Positions 5,855-6,985 of a stretch of 6,985 nt of DNA are shown here, one piece after another (positions within the stretch are counted from its first letter, which is position 1; every line of letters starts with the position of its first letter). The translations under genes were made by a program, and so were the position numbers. The stretch is from Actinomycetota bacterium (lineage in GTDB: Bacteria > Actinomycetota > Thermoleophilia > Gaiellales > Gaiellaceae). Below the pieces are notes generated by a model. It was not told where the DNA came from and did not search any database. It saw only the letters and a list, made by a program, of their open reading frames with translations. The stretch is from NCBI GenBank assembly GCA_013821525.1, contig JACDGR010000178.1, positions 1 through 6,985 of the forward strand, in the 5' to 3' direction.

Positions 5855-6958
5855 TTGACCAAGAGGAACCTCGCGCTCGCCGCGATCCTGCTCGTGATCG
5901 CTGCGGCGTCCGTCGTTCTGGCCCTGGGCACATCGCCCGGCTCGGCGAAGTCAGACGCGGCTTTCAAGGCTGCGTGGATCTACGTGGGTCCGCACAACGA
6001 CGGTGGCTGGTCGCAGGCACACGACCAGGGGCGCATCGCAGTACAGACCGCCCTGGGCTCGAAGGTGCAGACGACCTACAAGGAGAACGTCCCGGAGGGG
6101 CCGCAGGTCGCCCAGGTGATCGACAGCCTCATTCGCGACGGCAACAAGATCATCTTCGCGACGTCGTTCGGCTATCAGCCGGCGATGGTCGCCGCGGCGA
6201 AGAAGAACCCGGACGTGAAGTTCGAGATGGCTACCGGCTACCTCTCGTCCAAGAACATGGCGGACTACTACGGCGCAGGTGAGGACGCGATCTACCTCTC
6301 CGGCATCGCAGCAGGTGCTGCCTCGAAGACCGGGACTGTCGGCTACGTCGTGCCGTTCGCGATCCCCGAGGTGATCCGCCACACGAACGCGTTCGCGCTC
6401 GGCGTGCAGAAGGCGCATCCCGGAGCGAAGGTGAAGATCATCTGGACGAACTCGTGGTTCGACCCGGCCAAGGAGACGAAGGCCGCGGAGAACCTGCACT
6501 CGGCCGGCGCCGACGTGATCGGCCAGAACGTCGACAGCCCCGCGGCGGGTCAATACTCGGAGAAGAACTCCGTGCCGTGGGTCGGCTACGACTCGAACGC
6601 ACAGAAGTTCGCGCCCAAGTCATGGCTCACAGGTGCGGTCTACAACTGGGGCCCGTACTACACCAAGCGGGTCACGGCCGCGATGAACGGGACGTGGAAG
6701 ACCGGCAACTACTACGGCAACCTGAAGGACGGCTTCACGAAGCTTGCCCCGTTCGGCAAGGGCGTCTCCGCGAAGACGAAGGCTCTCATCGCCTCCCAGG
6801 AGGCGAAGATCAAGAGCGGCAAGTGGAACGAGTTCAGCGGCCCGATCTACGACCAGAGCGGGAAGCTACGCATCAAGCCTGGGCATCGCGCGTCGTTCGG
6901 CGATCTCATGTCCATGAACTACCTCGTGAAGGGCGTCATCGGGAGCCCGAAGGGCTAG
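5855..6958 (+). CDS. BMP-family (PnrA/BmpA-like) ABC transporter substrate-binding protein
   Basis: This is a 367-residue secreted binding protein of the BMP (basic membrane protein, PF02608-type) family. Characterised members bind purine nucleosides (PnrA) or related ligands and feed an ABC importer. The N-terminus has a K-R pair followed by a hydrophobic stretch (residues 5-24), a Sec signal peptide or anchor with possible cleavage after GSA (residue 31). Family-like segments are IYVGPHNDGGWSQAHDQGR near 42-60, NKIIFATSFGYQPAM (97-111), GAGEDAIYLSGIAAGAAS (140-157), TNSWFDPAKETKAAENLHSAGADVIGQNVDSP (198-229), VGYDSNA (243-249) and VYNWGPYY (262-269). There is no Cys anywhere, so it is not a classical lipoprotein, although many BMP proteins from Gram-positive bacteria are. 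It is markedly Lys-, Asn- and Tyr-rich compared with its Arg-rich neighbours, as is common for exported proteins. The TTG start is supported by the adjacent strong ribosome binding site. The exact ligand is unknown; a nucleoside, nucleobase or ureide is likely. Confidence 0.93.
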   Translation: MTKRNLALAAILLVIAAASVVLALGTSPGSAKSDAAFKAAWIYVGPHNDGGWSQAHDQGRIAVQTALGSKVQTTYKENVPEGPQVAQVIDSLIRDGNKIIFATSFGYQPAMVAAAKKNPDVKFEMATGYLSSKNMADYYGAGEDAIYLSGIAAGAASKTGTVGYVVPFAIPEVIRHTNAFALGVQKAHPGAKVKIIWTNSWFDPAKETKAAENLHSAGADVIGQNVDSPAAGQYSEKNSVPWVGYDSNAQKFAPKSWLTGAVYNWGPYYTKRVTAAMNGTWKTGNYYGNLKDGFTKLAPFGKGVSAKTKALIASQEAKIKSGKWNEFSGPIYDQSGKLRIKPGHRASFGDLMSMNYLVKGVIGSPKG

Positions 6959-6985
6959 ATGGCTGATCGGCGGGCGGGCGAGACG
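6959..6985 (+). CDS. Start of next gene, 3' partial (probably ABC transporter component)
   Basis: An ATG at 6959 lies immediately after the binding-protein TAG and reads open for nine codons (MADRRAGET) to the window edge. Zero spacing suggests coupled translation. BMP binding proteins are normally followed by a duplicated-domain ABC ATPase and two permeases, so an ATPase is expected. Nothing in nine residues identifies the family, so this rests on context. Confidence 0.45.

Noticed and set aside
1..6985. CRISPR array, tRNA/rRNA gene, insertion sequence or attachment site
   Set aside because: I saw no regularly spaced repeats, no tRNA-like T-loop/acceptor pattern, no transposase-like protein and no flanking inverted repeats; nearly all of the window is ordinary coding sequence.

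Overview
This is a GC-rich, densely packed bacterial segment with all recognisable genes on the + strand. The strong G/C bias at codon third positions, Arg- and Ala-rich proteins, GTG and TTG starts and stop/start overlaps of 1-4 nt suggest a high-GC actinobacterial lineage. A deep-branching group such as Thermoleophilia/Gaiellales would fit, but that taxonomic guess is an inference from composition and gene style only.

Layout. The window opens inside a thiolase (1-558, C-terminal half, resembling 3-oxoadipyl-CoA/acetyl-CoA thiolases). It continues through a short DUF885-like metallopeptidase (555-1700), an NAD(P)-dependent aldehyde dehydrogenase (1700-3169), an MFS transporter (about 3166/3202-4335), a compact M20-family Zn amidohydrolase of the allantoate/N-carbamoyl-amino-acid/beta-ureidopropionate type (4332-5297) and a xanthine/guanine-type phosphoribosyltransferase (5294-5782). 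A 72-nt gap follows, the only clear intergenic space. Then comes a TTG-started, Cys-free BMP-family (PnrA/BmpA-like) extracellular solute-binding protein (5855-6958) with a strong Shine-Dalgarno sequence. The first nine codons of another gene (6959-6985) begin directly after its stop; by family context this is probably the ABC ATPase of the same transporter, but the sequence does not show it.

How the genes may work together. Genes 1-6 look translationally coupled and were probably one transcript. The right half has a plausible shared theme: a nucleoside-type binding protein for uptake, a nucleobase phosphoribosyltransferase for salvage and a ureide/carbamoyl amidohydrolase for catabolism. This would suit scavenging of nucleobases or their ureide breakdown products. 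The left half (thiolase, aldehyde dehydrogenase) is generic carbon catabolism, and its substrate cannot be read from the sequence.

I do not see a clearly novel system, mobile element, CRISPR array or RNA gene. The points most worth checking are the missing canonical start of the MFS gene, the two apparent internal deletions in the M20 enzyme, and a 7-bp inverted repeat that could mask the ribosome binding site of the binding protein.
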